Assembly: GCF_001613935.1 (NCBI RefSeq)
Contig: NZ_LQCI01000002.1
Span: 1 to 64,000 of the forward strand
Direction: 5' to 3'
Source: Amycolatopsis regifaucium
GTDB taxonomy: Bacteria > Actinomycetota > Actinomycetes > Mycobacteriales > Pseudonocardiaceae
DNA: 64,000 bases
The position numbers were made by a program, and so were the translations under genes. Below the pieces are notes generated by a model. The model ran no database searches and was not told where the DNA came from. It saw nothing but the letters and a program-made list of their open reading frames with translations. Below, one piece after another: positions 25,929 to 34,242 of the stretch. The number at the start of each line of letters is the position of its first letter. The first letter of the stretch is position 1.

Positions 25929-26743
25929 GCGTTGGCTCCTTCCCAAAGCTTCGCCTCGGCGATCGAGACGAGGCGGCCGATGTGTTCCGGCACTTCCTCT
26001 TGGAAACGGTTCACCGCTTCCCGGTCGTAGCCCGCCCGCGCCGGGTTCAGGTGCACGTCCGCGAGAATCGCCGACACCCGGGCACGCAGTGCGGCCACGA
26101 AACCGGGCACGCAGTTCGGCGCCCGGTCCATCAGGAAGAAGTCGTCGATGATCGACTGCTCTTCCTCGGTGGGCTCCTGGTGGACGTCGTGGCCGGCGTC
26201 CCGCAGGAGGGACCGTCCGGTCGGCACGAGACGGTAGGCCACCGTCATATGGACGAGGCGGTTGAACTTGACCGCCTCTTTCAACGCCGAACCGCGTGCC
26301 GGGACGACTTCGGCGAGTTGCGCGGTGATGTGGCGGTAGTCGCGTGCCCACGTGCCGCTCATCGCCGGGTGCCGCGCCGTCATCCGCGGCCGGACCACCG
26401 CCGCGTACACCTCCGGCGTGCAACTGCCCGCATAGAGCAGCAACGCCGAGTAGGCGTCGTACAGGGCCGCTGCCTCGTCGAAGTCGCGACGATCGAGGGC
26501 CGAGGAAAGCAGCCGCCAGGTGACGAAGGACCCGTGATGCCCCAGAACCCAGCGGTACCAGGCGAATTCGGCTTCCGAATCGATGGGGGGCGGCGGCACG
26601 GGCTGGACGTTCAGCGCCGCCGGACAGGAGGCGGCTCGCTGACGCGGCACCGTACCGGTCGCGATACCTTTTTCCGCCGAGCACGGGCTGAGGTGCTCCA
26701 AAGGCAGCGGGATGACGATCCTCGGGATTACCGGGGTGTCCAT
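25925..26743 (-). CDS. Haem-dependent L-tyrosine 3-hydroxylase-like protein
   Basis: 272 residues from the ATG at 26743, preceded by AGGAGG at a 7-base spacing, which decides the start against a much longer open frame. It overlaps the ammonia-lyase end by 16 bases. The pattern WVLGHHGSFVTWR (His69-His70), RHPAMSGTWARDY (124-136), KFNRLVHMTVAYRL with His165, and a late DRAPNC resembles the LmbB2/TyrH/SfmD group of histidine-ligated haem oxygenases that convert tyrosine to L-DOPA with peroxide. The match is from memory of these motifs, so the family call is moderate. The ammonia-lyase and catechol methyltransferase on either side fit a catechol-forming step. Confidence 0.62.
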   Translation of the reverse strand: MDTPVIPRIVIPLPLEHLSPCSAEKGIATGTVPRQRAASCPAALNVQPVPPPPIDSEAEFAWYRWVLGHHGSFVTWRLLSSALDRRDFDEAAALYDAYSALLLYAGSCTPEVYAAVVRPRMTARHPAMSGTWARDYRHITAQLAEVVPARGSALKEAVKFNRLVHMTVAYRLVPTGRSLLRDAGHDVHQEPTEEEQSIIDDFFLMDRAPNCVPGFVAALRARVSAILADVHLNPARAGYDREAVNRFQEEVPEHIGRLVSIAEAKLWEGANA

Positions 26744-28251
26744 GGATTCGCCTCCTGGACGTAGCTGTCGAGCACGTCCGCGGCGATCCTGATGTCCTCG
26801 TCGAGCGGCCGGTCGCGGGTGATCGGGTCGATCCGGTCGGACAGCGCGGCCACCAGGCCGGTGCAGTGCGAAGCGGTCGAACCGCGGTCGTCGAGGTGCG
26901 CCGCCTGCCGCACCGCGACGCCGAGGGCTCCGTGCAGAAGACGCAGCATGCGGGACTGCTCGTAGGCGGTCAGCGCCGCCTGCGTGCCGAACGGGACCAC
27001 GTCCTGGTTGTGCAGGTTGGTGGGCACGCTTTGCATCGCCGCCGGTGTACAGGCCCGGCGCATCGCCACGACGAGCGCGGTCGACATCACCTGCAGACCC
27101 TGGATCGAGTGCTGCCTGCCCGGTTCGGCGGCGAGCATCGGCGGCCGTCCGCCGTTGCGGCCGGGATCCACCAGCAGGTCGATCTGCCGTTCCGCCAGGT
27201 TGCCGACCTGGGTCACGGCGGAGGCGAGCAGATCGGAGGCGAAAGCGGAAGGCTGACCGAAGAAGTTGCCGCCGTGGGCGACGAGATCCTCGTCCGGGAA
27301 GAACAGCGGGTTGTCGCTGACCCCTCGCAGGTCCTGCGAGACCGTCTCGGTCGACCACCCGATCGCCGAACGCGCGGCTCCCAGCAGTTGTGGAGTGCAC
27401 CGGATGCTGTAGGGCTCCTGCAGGGGCCGGTCCGGGGACGGTATCGACCCTTCCAGCCACCAGGCCAGTTCCTGCCCGGTGGTGGCGACGTCCGGATGGC
27501 CGAAGGCCTTCAGCAGGGAGGGTGCGGCGAACGTGGGCGCGGCTCCGAGCAGGTCGGCGAGCGCAGCCGTCAGCGCTATCGCGACCTGGAGCGACCGCCG
27601 CGCGGACAGCGCCGCGAGTCCGGCCGCGGCCGTGGTCACCGACGTGCCGTTGACCAGGGCCAGCGCGTCCCGGCCGTCCAGTTCCAGCGGCGTGAGCCCG
27701 GCGACGCCGAGTGCGTCCCGCGCGGGCATCCGCTCGCCGTCGACGTAGGCGTGCCCGACTCCGCGCAGGCTTTGGACCGCGTGGGCGAGCGGCACGAGGT
27801 CGCCGCTGGCCCCGACCGAACCCCAGGTCGGGATGGCGGGAGTGAAGCCAGTGGCGAGCATCCGGCATAGAGCGTCCACAGTGGATAGTGAGGCGCCGGA
27901 CAGACCATGCGCCAGCGACCGGGCACGCACGAGCATCGACGCGCGTGCGACGGGGATCGGCAGGTCGGCTCCCTGCCCGACGGTGAGATGCTGCAGAACG
28001 TTGTCGCACTGGTCGGTGGTGCTGTCCCGGCCTTCGAAGACGACGAGCGGGCCGAAGCCGGTGGTCGCCCCGTAAACAGGTCGCCCGTTGCGAGCGAGTA
28101 CCCCCTCGACGAACTCGCGGCCGCGGGTGATGCTCGCGATCGCGTTCTCCGACAACTCGACCTTCGTCGGACGTCCGACGAGATCCAACTGCTTCAGGTC
28201 GAAGGGAACGGAAGGGTCAAGGACTGTGGTTGCGGTTTCAATCGGGCTCAT
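26728..28251 (-). CDS. MIO-dependent aromatic ammonia-lyase, probably tyrosine-specific
   Basis: 507 residues, ATG at 28251. It belongs to the HAL/PAL/TAL family, whose cofactor forms from Ala148-Ser149-Gly150 (GSVGASGDL). The catalytic Tyr60 lies in VYGATTGFG. The selectivity pair is His88-Leu89 (VLQHLTVG), aligned with the His-Leu pair that favours tyrosine in Rhodobacter TAL; PAL has Phe-Leu and HAL Ser-His. It should release ammonia from tyrosine or L-DOPA to give coumarate or caffeate. Length matches HAL/TAL rather than the longer plant PAL. An aminomutase is a less likely alternative. First gene of the operon running to the 4CL-SDR fusion. Confidence 0.88.
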   Translation of the reverse strand: MSPIETATTVLDPSVPFDLKQLDLVGRPTKVELSENAIASITRGREFVEGVLARNGRPVYGATTGFGPLVVFEGRDSTTDQCDNVLQHLTVGQGADLPIPVARASMLVRARSLAHGLSGASLSTVDALCRMLATGFTPAIPTWGSVGASGDLVPLAHAVQSLRGVGHAYVDGERMPARDALGVAGLTPLELDGRDALALVNGTSVTTAAAGLAALSARRSLQVAIALTAALADLLGAAPTFAAPSLLKAFGHPDVATTGQELAWWLEGSIPSPDRPLQEPYSIRCTPQLLGAARSAIGWSTETVSQDLRGVSDNPLFFPDEDLVAHGGNFFGQPSAFASDLLASAVTQVGNLAERQIDLLVDPGRNGGRPPMLAAEPGRQHSIQGLQVMSTALVVAMRRACTPAAMQSVPTNLHNQDVVPFGTQAALTAYEQSRMLRLLHGALGVAVRQAAHLDDRGSTASHCTGLVAALSDRIDPITRDRPLDEDIRIAADVLDSYVQEANPWTPR

Positions 28252-28329
28252 CTGGTCAGTCGCCCCTAGCGCTCTCGAAGTGGCCTCGCGCTAGATCCTC
28301 TGTCAGCGAACCGGGCCCCGGCGCATATC

Positions 28330-28371
28330 CACGCGCTTCGTCCAACGCGACTGCCCGAACGTCCACAAGGG
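28330..28371. repeat. Dispersed 42-base repeat, copy 1
   Basis: Begins CACGCGCTTCGTCCAACG and contains TGCCCGAA and GTCCACA. It matches 30858-30899 at about 36 of 42 positions. It lies upstream of the ammonia-lyase operon, next to the hairpin at 28409. Function unknown. Confidence 0.6.
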
Positions 28372-28408
28372 CCTGATCGGGCCGGGCCTGCCCGGTTCTC
28401 GGAGTTGA

Positions 28409-28465
28409 AGTACATGAAGGCCCCCTTCCTTGCGCCTGTCGCAAGGAAGGGGGCCTTCATGTACT
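28409..28465. terminator. Perfect 26-bp inverted repeat, terminator of the PPOX/TetR operon
   Basis: Arms 28409-28434 and 28440-28465, loop of 5 bases. It lies between the stop of the minus-strand PPOX gene (28493) and the start of the ammonia-lyase gene. Same family as 14214 and 46229, with GAAGG in place of GATGG near the arm start. Confidence 0.85.
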
Positions 28466-28492
28466 GGTGTGCGGAACCGCATCCGCACCGGG

Positions 28493-28888
28493 TTACGGCG
28501 TGTGCAGTTTGTCCACCTCGACGGCGAGTAGTACGCGGCGCTGCTCGGCCCCTCCCTCGAAGCCGGGATAAGGACGGCCCAGGTACTTCCGGGACAACTC
28601 GTCGATGTGGTCTCGGGCACCGTCGGGAGTGATGGCCGTGACTCTGCCGCGCAGCGCCCAGCATCGGGCCGGTGACTCGGGATCGGCGATACCGATGGCG
28701 ATGCGCGGGTCACGCCGGACATTGCGGGTCTTCTGGTGGGTGTCCACTGTGTTGATCAAGACCCGTTCGCCGTCCGTGCCGACCCAGGTCTGAGAGATCT
28801 GCGGTGATCCGTCCGGCATGAGCGTCGTCACGAAACAGATGGCCTTCGCGTTGAGCACCGCGATCAAAGGGCCGGGTAGAGCGATCAT
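28493..28888 (-). CDS. PPOX-class (pyridoxamine oxidase-like) flavin/F420 protein
   Basis: 131 residues, ATG at 28888 with AAAAGGAA. A split beta-barrel fold: AICFVTTLMPDGSPQISQTWV, VLINTVDTHQKTRNVRRDPRIAIGIADP and a C-terminal EVDKLHTP. Members bind FMN or F420 and reduce or sense small molecules; the short actinobacterial forms are usually F420-dependent. Substrate unknown. It starts 10 bases after the TetR gene, so TetR and PPOX form one operon. Confidence 0.85.
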   Translation of the reverse strand: MIALPGPLIAVLNAKAICFVTTLMPDGSPQISQTWVGTDGERVLINTVDTHQKTRNVRRDPRIAIGIADPESPARCWALRGRVTAITPDGARDHIDELSRKYLGRPYPGFEGGAEQRRVLLAVEVDKLHTP

Positions 28889-28898
28889 GAGTTCCTTT

Positions 28899-29534
28899 TC
28901 AGTCTGATTGTTCGTTGTAGAGTCGTTCGATGACCGCTTCTTCCGGAGGCTGACCGGAAAGGTCGGCATGGCGCATGCCGGCCAGGGCGATCCGGAGCGC
29001 GCGTCGCCACAGCTGTGGGGCGAAGCTCCGGGAAGCGTCCATGACACTGCCCACCATGACGTGCACCGCGACGAAGTCGGCAGGGGTGGCACCGGGAGGC
29101 AGTTGCCTCGCGCGGACAGCCCTGTCGATCAGGTCGGCTACCAGCGGGGTCATCTGACGGCGTGCCCGCTGAACCAGTGTGGTGGCCTGGTCGCGGCTGC
29201 GCAGCAATTCACCCAGCCCCCGGCTCTGTGCCTCGATCTCGAGTTGCCGCTCGAGAAACCACGAGAGCCCCTCCCAAGGATCATCGCGCCGTGAAGCCTC
29301 CTCGGCCAAGCCGAGAACGGTCTCGATGTGCTCGCTGAACAAGGCGTCGAGCAGATCCTGTCGCTGCGGGAAGCGGCGGTACATCGTGCCCATCCCGGTG
29401 CCCGCGGCTCGAGCGATTTCCTCGTAGGAGACGTCCAGTCCCTTCGAGGCCATGAGATCGAACGCCGTGCGCAGCAGAAGCTGCCGGTTGCGTTCGGCAT
29501 CGCGACGCAGGGATGGGGGCGGCTGGTCGGTCAC
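28899..29534 (-). CDS. TetR-family transcriptional repressor
   Basis: 211 residues, GTG at 29534. The N-terminal helix-turn-helix (residues about 15-60) reads YEEIARAAGTGMGTMYRRFPQRQDLLDALF, typical of TetR. The C-terminal ligand domain contains a DRAVRARQLPPG segment as in the SbtR-like group. It is divergent from the epoxide hydrolase gene. A palindrome in the 103-base gap fits a TetR operator, so it probably represses both itself with PPOX and the epoxide hydrolase. The ligand may be an aromatic substrate or product of these enzymes. Confidence 0.88.
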   Translation of the reverse strand: MTDQPPPSLRRDAERNRQLLLRTAFDLMASKGLDVSYEEIARAAGTGMGTMYRRFPQRQDLLDALFSEHIETVLGLAEEASRRDDPWEGLSWFLERQLEIEAQSRGLGELLRSRDQATTLVQRARRQMTPLVADLIDRAVRARQLPPGATPADFVAVHVMVGSVMDASRSFAPQLWRRALRIALAGMRHADLSGQPPEEAVIERLYNEQSD

Positions 29535-29550
29535 CTACCGGACGATACCT

Positions 29551-29590
29551 AAGTGGAGGAAAAATTCCAAGTTGAATAGTTCTTCCACTT
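29551..29590. promoter_or_regulatory. Palindromic operator between TetR and epoxide hydrolase genes
   Basis: Arms AAGTGGAGGAA (29551-29561) and TTCTTCCACTT (29580-29590) are complementary at 10 of 11 positions. The site is 17 bases from the TetR start and 48 bases from the hydrolase start. The surrounding DNA is AT-rich for this genome, as expected of overlapping divergent promoters. Confidence 0.65.
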
Positions 29591-29637
29591 ATGCGTTAGG
29601 GTGGCGTCGTCCCTTGTCGAAGGCCCTAGGAGCACCG

Positions 29638-30813
29638 ATGACACTCACCCCCACCGACGCGGTCGTCGAGCCGTTCACGATCGCGGTTCCCGAGGCCGAA
29701 TTGCTGGACCTTCGGCGCCGTCTGACCGCTACCCGATGGCCGGACCGGGAGACGGTCACGGACGGGAGCCAAGGACCTCGGCTCGCTCGTATCCGTGCGC
29801 TTTGCGAATACTGGGCCGGTGATTACGACTGGCGACGGGCCGAACGGGACATCAACACCCTCGGCTCGTACCGATCCGTCGTCGACGGGATCGGCATTCA
29901 TTTCCTGCACGTTCGCTCGGCCGAACCGGCCGCGCGGCCACTGCTGTTGTGCCACGGCTGGCCCGGTTCGGTCCTGGAGTTCCGGCAGCTGATCGGCCCG
30001 CTGACGGATCCGGTGGCGCACGGTGGCCGCGCCGAAGACGCATTTCATGTCGTGGTCCCGTCCATGCCGGGTTTCGGCTTTTCCGACAAACCCGCCACGA
30101 CGGGCTGGAACATCTCCCGGGTCGCCGACGCGTGGATCACCTTGATGCGGCGCCTGGGGTACGACGACTGGTTCGCGCAGGGCGGTGACTGGGGCGCGTC
30201 CGTCGTCGAGCAGCTCGCCCGCAAGGCGCCACACCGATGTCGCGGTGTGCATTTCAACCTGCCGCTGGTCTTCCCCACGGAAGAGGAGATGGCCGAGGCG
30301 ACCGAACAAGAACAGCGGATGATGGCGCACGCGCGACGCTACCGCGACGAACTGGACGCCTATGCCCGTGAGCAAGCCACTCGGCCACAGACGATCGGCT
30401 ATTCACTGGCGGACTCACCGGCCGGACTGGCCGCCTGGATCTACACCTTGTTCGAAGACGTCACCGACAGCGCCGGCAATCCCGAAAACGTTCTCTCGCG
30501 AGACGAGATCCTCGACGACATCATGCTCTACTGGCTGCCCAACGCCGCCGCGTCCTCCGCCCGGTTGTACTGGGAAGAGCGTCGAAACGGCGCGATGTCC
30601 GGCGTTTCGACGGAACCCGATCCCGTCCCCGCCGGCTTCAGCATCTTTCCCGGCGAGGCCGTGCAAGCCTCGCGGCGCTGGATCGAGCGGCGCTATCGGC
30701 ACGTACTGCATTACGCCCAGCTGGAACGCGGAGGTCACTTCGCCGCCCTTGAGCAGCCGGACGCTCTCGTCGACCAGATCCGGATGACGTTCCGATCGCT
30801 GCGAGGCTCTTGA
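29638..30813 (+). CDS. Epoxide hydrolase (alpha/beta hydrolase with EHN domain)
   Basis: 391 residues, ATG at 29638 with TAGGAG at a 7-base spacing. The first 100 residues form the epoxide hydrolase N-terminal domain (VPEAELLDLRRRLTATRWPD). The hydrolase core has HGWPGS, an oxyanion segment, and the nucleophile Asp184 in GGDWGAS. A late His lies in ERGGHFAALE. Family members open epoxides to diols. TetR control suggests inducible detoxification, but it could also act on an epoxide in the pathway. Cytoplasmic. Confidence 0.9.
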   Translation: MTLTPTDAVVEPFTIAVPEAELLDLRRRLTATRWPDRETVTDGSQGPRLARIRALCEYWAGDYDWRRAERDINTLGSYRSVVDGIGIHFLHVRSAEPAARPLLLCHGWPGSVLEFRQLIGPLTDPVAHGGRAEDAFHVVVPSMPGFGFSDKPATTGWNISRVADAWITLMRRLGYDDWFAQGGDWGASVVEQLARKAPHRCRGVHFNLPLVFPTEEEMAEATEQEQRMMAHARRYRDELDAYAREQATRPQTIGYSLADSPAGLAAWIYTLFEDVTDSAGNPENVLSRDEILDDIMLYWLPNAAASSARLYWEERRNGAMSGVSTEPDPVPAGFSIFPGEAVQASRRWIERRYRHVLHYAQLERGGHFAALEQPDALVDQIRMTFRSLRGS

Positions 30814-30857
30814 TCCGCGGACTCGCGCGGGCCACGAAAGCGGGCGCGGCGCGTCCC

Positions 30858-30899
30858 CACGCGCTTCGTCCAACGATCCTGCCCGAATGTCCACAGGGA
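30858..30899. repeat. Dispersed 42-base repeat, copy 2
   Basis: Starts CACGCGCTTCGTCCAACG and ends GTCCACAGGGA; homologous to 28330-28371. It lies just after the epoxide hydrolase stop and before the ATP-grasp gene, so both copies flank the TetR/PPOX/hydrolase block in the same orientation, 2.5 kb apart. Confidence 0.6.
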
Positions 30900-31077
30900 C
30901 GCCGGCAAGACGGGCTCTACCGGTAGCTTCACGAGAAACGGGACGTCCCCGCCGGCGGCCGGTGTCCGGGATGGACCGATGTTCCAGTCCGCGGAATCGG
31001 CATTGTGGGCGGTTCCTTCGGAAATACCTTCGGCTTCTGCCGATCGAAGCGCTCGTGAACGTATGGAGAGGCAATCC

Positions 31078-32007
31078 GTGGACATCGCACTCGTGACCTC
31101 CAGCGCTTTTCCCGGCAAGGACTGGTCCGACCGGGACACCCCGCTGTTGCAAGCCAGCCTCGAAGAACAGGGCTGCGGCACGCGGATCCTCAGCTGGGAC
31201 GACTGTCCCGGCGTGGACTGGACCGCGTTCGACGTGGTCGCCGTGCAGTCCCCGTGGAGTATGTGGTTGAAGCTGGGGCAATTCCGGGAGTGGGTGGATT
31301 CCCTGCATCGGCAGGGTGTCCGGTTGGCGAACCCGCACCCGATCATCGTGGGCGGCATGAGCAAGGAATACCTTCCGCTGGTCGAGGAGTGCGGAGCAAG
31401 GACCATCCCGACCACCCTGGTCCGGCCCGGCGACCGGATCGGCACGATCGCCGCTGAAACGATCGACCGCGCGGAACGCGACTTCGGCGAGCGAGCCGTC
31501 GTCGTCAAGCCCATCTCGTCCGGCGGGACACTCGGTGCCGCGCGGGTCACCGAGGAGCGCGACCTGGTCGCGAAGCTGGCAGCCTTCGAGCAGGCCGGGG
31601 TGACCGCCTGTGTGCAGCCCTATATCTCCAGCATCGACACTCTGGGAGAACACGGGATCATCATGATCGACGGCGAGTTCTCCCACGCGATCACCAAAGA
31701 CGCCATCCTCGCGGCGGGACGCGCCGGAACACAGTTCCATCCGAACGCCCGAGCGGGCTACGCCGAACACGGCGAGGATCTCGCCGACATCGACGCCGCC
31801 TACGAGGCCTACCTGAAGACCGTTCCGGTAGAGCCGATGTCGGTTCGGCTGGACTTCCTCCGCCATCCCGCCACCGGGAGGCTGCTGCTGCTGGAGATCG
31901 AGTCGGTGGCACCCGTGAAGTTCTTCCACCTCAACCCGGCCGCCGCCGCGCGCTACGCCCGATCGCTGATCGCCGTCGCGGCCGAGCAGCACCTCGTCCG
32001 GCCCTGA
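31078..32007 (+). CDS. ATP-grasp ligase
   Basis: 309 residues from the GTG at 31078, preceded by GGAGAGG at 6 bases; longer open frames upstream lack this. RimK-like ATP-grasp fold: an N-terminal Rossmann-like domain (VDIALVTSSAFPG then DDCPGVDWTAFDVV), VVKPISSGG (ATP-binding Lys and loop), and the metal end MSVRLDFL followed by LLLLEIESVAP. These enzymes form an amide via an acyl-phosphate. The gene is 30 bases before the sedoheptulose cyclase, as in mycosporine clusters where an ATP-grasp enzyme joins an amino acid to a cyclitol; a similar coupling here is inference. Confidence 0.83.
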   Translation: MDIALVTSSAFPGKDWSDRDTPLLQASLEEQGCGTRILSWDDCPGVDWTAFDVVAVQSPWSMWLKLGQFREWVDSLHRQGVRLANPHPIIVGGMSKEYLPLVEECGARTIPTTLVRPGDRIGTIAAETIDRAERDFGERAVVVKPISSGGTLGAARVTEERDLVAKLAAFEQAGVTACVQPYISSIDTLGEHGIIMIDGEFSHAITKDAILAAGRAGTQFHPNARAGYAEHGEDLADIDAAYEAYLKTVPVEPMSVRLDFLRHPATGRLLLLEIESVAPVKFFHLNPAAAARYARSLIAVAAEQHLVRP

Positions 32008-32037
32008 CCCGGGTCTCTCACCAAGGAAGAAAAGGCA

Positions 32038-33315
32038 ATGAAAATGCCTGATTCGTCGAAAGCTCTCCGTCGATCGGAAAACGAAGGCGCGCCGAACCCT
32101 CTCGCGCCGCCCGCGCCGAGGAAGCCCGCCACGACGAAGGTCGCGCCCATGGCAGGGAACTCCTCTTGGCATGTCAAGGCCTCGCAACCGGTCCACTACG
32201 AGGTCCGGCTGTGTCACCGCGTCTTCGACGTGGACCGTACCGACCTGCTTGACGCCGGCTGCCCGGGCGATGGCCGAGCGCCGCGCCGCTTCGTCGTGGT
32301 GGACGAAGCCGTCGACAGGCTGTACGGAGCCGACCTTCGGCAGTACCTGGATCACCATCACGTCACCCACGAGATAATGGTCGTGAAGTCGGGCGAAGTA
32401 CGCAAAGAAATCGACGTGGTACTGCGTTTCGTGGAGCGGCTCGACCACTTCGGGATCGACCGCAGGCGCGAGCCGGTCATCGTCGTGGGCGGCGGTGTCG
32501 TCATGGACATCGTCGGGCTCGCCGCCAGTCTCTACCGTCGCGGAACTCCCTTCGTGCGGGTCCCGACGACCCTGGTCGGCCTGGTCGACGCCGGGGTCGG
32601 GGTGAAGACCGGAGTGAACTTCAACGGTCACAAGAATCAGCTGGGCACGTACGCGGCCGCGAAACTCACCTTGCTCGATCCGGGTTTCCTCTCGACGTTG
32701 AGCCGTCGTCACATCAGCAACGGTCTCGCGGAGATCTTGAAGGTCGGCTTGATCAAGGACGAAGCCCTTTTCGGCCTTCTCGAGCGACACGGCCGGCTCG
32801 TCCTGGACGAGCACTTCCAAGGGCTGTCGGCCGAGGGAGACAGTGCCGCCACCGCCATCCTCCAAGCCGCGATCAGCGGCATGCTGGAAGAACTCGAACC
32901 CAATCTGTGGGAAGAGACGCTGGAACGCAGCATGGACTACGGGCACACGTTCAGTCCCTCGGTGGAAATGCTCGGCCTCCCGTCGATGCTTCACGGTGAA
33001 GCCGTGTGCCTCGACATGGCGCTGAGCACCGCGCTCGCCTACGGGCGCGGACTGATGGACGAGGACGAGTGCGGCCGCGTGTTCGCGGTGATGTCCGATC
33101 TCGGACTGCCCACCTGGAGCCCCCTGCACACGCCAGAGGTGTTGATGCAGGCGCTGCACGCGACGGTCCGGCGCCGCGACGGGCAGCAGCGGCTGCCACT
33201 GCCCGTCGGCATCGGGAAGAATCTGTTCGTCAACGACGTCCGCGACGAGGAACTGGTCTCGGCCATCGAACTGCAACGGGAAATGGCCCTGCGCGGTTCA
33301 CTGGAAGTCGCGTGA
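32038..33315 (+). CDS. Sedoheptulose 7-phosphate cyclase (EEVS/DDGS type)
   Basis: 425 residues, ATG at 32038. Sugar phosphate cyclase of the 3-dehydroquinate synthase superfamily. NAD loop GGGVVMD near 151, VPTTLVGLVDAGVGVKTGVNF near 176-196, HKNQLG near 198, and metal ligands Glu232 (LAEILK), His303 (DYGHTFSP) and His319 (LHGEAV). The ELEPNLWE segment is typical of the sedoheptulose-7-phosphate cyclases that make valiolones or desmethyl-4-deoxygadusol, not of DHQ synthase. Which of these products is formed needs an alignment of the active-site residues. About 55 N-terminal residues are a Pro/Ala-rich extension. It stops 18 bases from the convergent SDR. Confidence 0.87.
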   Translation: MKMPDSSKALRRSENEGAPNPLAPPAPRKPATTKVAPMAGNSSWHVKASQPVHYEVRLCHRVFDVDRTDLLDAGCPGDGRAPRRFVVVDEAVDRLYGADLRQYLDHHHVTHEIMVVKSGEVRKEIDVVLRFVERLDHFGIDRRREPVIVVGGGVVMDIVGLAASLYRRGTPFVRVPTTLVGLVDAGVGVKTGVNFNGHKNQLGTYAAAKLTLLDPGFLSTLSRRHISNGLAEILKVGLIKDEALFGLLERHGRLVLDEHFQGLSAEGDSAATAILQAAISGMLEELEPNLWEETLERSMDYGHTFSPSVEMLGLPSMLHGEAVCLDMALSTALAYGRGLMDEDECGRVFAVMSDLGLPTWSPLHTPEVLMQALHATVRRRDGQQRLPLPVGIGKNLFVNDVRDEELVSAIELQREMALRGSLEVA

Positions 33316-33333
33316 CGCACGACGGGAACCGGT

Positions 33334-34149
33334 CTACCACAAGGTCTGGCCGCCCTCGATCGCGAGGTTGTGCCCGGTCATGTAGTCGGAGACCTCACTG
33401 GCCAGGTAGACGACAGCGCCTTGCAGGTCGGCGACTTCACCGAGCCGGCCGGCCGGGATGGTCGAAATCCATTCGTCCACCAGTGGAGCAAGTGCCTCGG
33501 ATTCTTCGATCAGGGCGGTCCTGATGATTCCCGGCGATATGCAGTTCACCCGGATCCCGCGGTCGGCCCATTCCGCGGCCAGTGTCCTGGTCAGGCTCAC
33601 CACCGCTCCCTTGGAAACGTTGTACGACACCTGCTTCTGGGGGTGAGGCACTATCAGCGACGCCATCGACGCCGTGTTGATGATTTTTCCGTAACCGTTC
33701 GGGAACATCGCCCTCGCTTCGTGCTGACACGCGATGAACACACCCCTCAGGTTGAGGTTGTGCACCATGTCCCATTCGTCGAGCGTTGTTTCCTCGGCAG
33801 CCGAATTGAGGTTGATCCCCGCGTTGTTCACCGCGATGTCCAGCCGGCCGAACGTCTCCACTGTCGTGTGCACGAACTCTTCGATGGAACGTTCGTCGGC
33901 GGCGTCGCCGTGGACCGGGATCGCTTCCGCGCCCTTCTCCTTCAACTCGTCGGCGACCTCCGCCGCGCGGTCCGCGCTGAGGTCGACGACCGCCACCTTG
34001 GCACCCGCCTCGGCGAGGGCATGTGCGAAGGCACGGCCGATGCCCTGCCCCGCTCCGGTCACCATGGCCGCTTTGCCGGTCAACCGGAATCGGTCCATGA
34101 TCGATCGGGTATCGGAAGCGGCCTGCGTACCGCCGGATGATTTGTTCAT
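33334..34149 (-). CDS. Short-chain dehydrogenase/reductase
   Basis: 271 residues, ATG at 34149. Classical SDR: VTGAGQGIGRA (NAD(P) loop), NNAG, Ser in TASMAS and Tyr-x3-Lys in SYNVSK, with an ending IEGGQTLW. An Asp at the end of the second strand (VAVVDLSADR) favours NAD+ over NADPH. It resembles polyol and sugar-alcohol dehydrogenases, so oxidising a cyclitol made by the convergent cyclase is plausible but not shown. The promoter region is shared with the M24 gene on the other strand. Confidence 0.87.
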   Translation of the reverse strand: MNKSSGGTQAASDTRSIMDRFRLTGKAAMVTGAGQGIGRAFAHALAEAGAKVAVVDLSADRAAEVADELKEKGAEAIPVHGDAADERSIEEFVHTTVETFGRLDIAVNNAGINLNSAAEETTLDEWDMVHNLNLRGVFIACQHEARAMFPNGYGKIINTASMASLIVPHPQKQVSYNVSKGAVVSLTRTLAAEWADRGIRVNCISPGIIRTALIEESEALAPLVDEWISTIPAGRLGEVADLQGAVVYLASEVSDYMTGHNLAIEGGQTLW

Positions 34150-34242
34150 ATCTGCACTCGATTCTCGCCCGAAGGGGAACTCACCGGTCGAAACTATACT
34201 GACCCGGCGTGCTTTTCCACAGGAAATTCTTTGAGGAGTGTC

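Noticed and set aside
26744..28009. Long N-terminal extension of the tyrosine hydroxylase
   Set aside because: It lies in another frame of the ammonia-lyase gene and is Arg-rich; the ATG at 26743 has AGGAGG.
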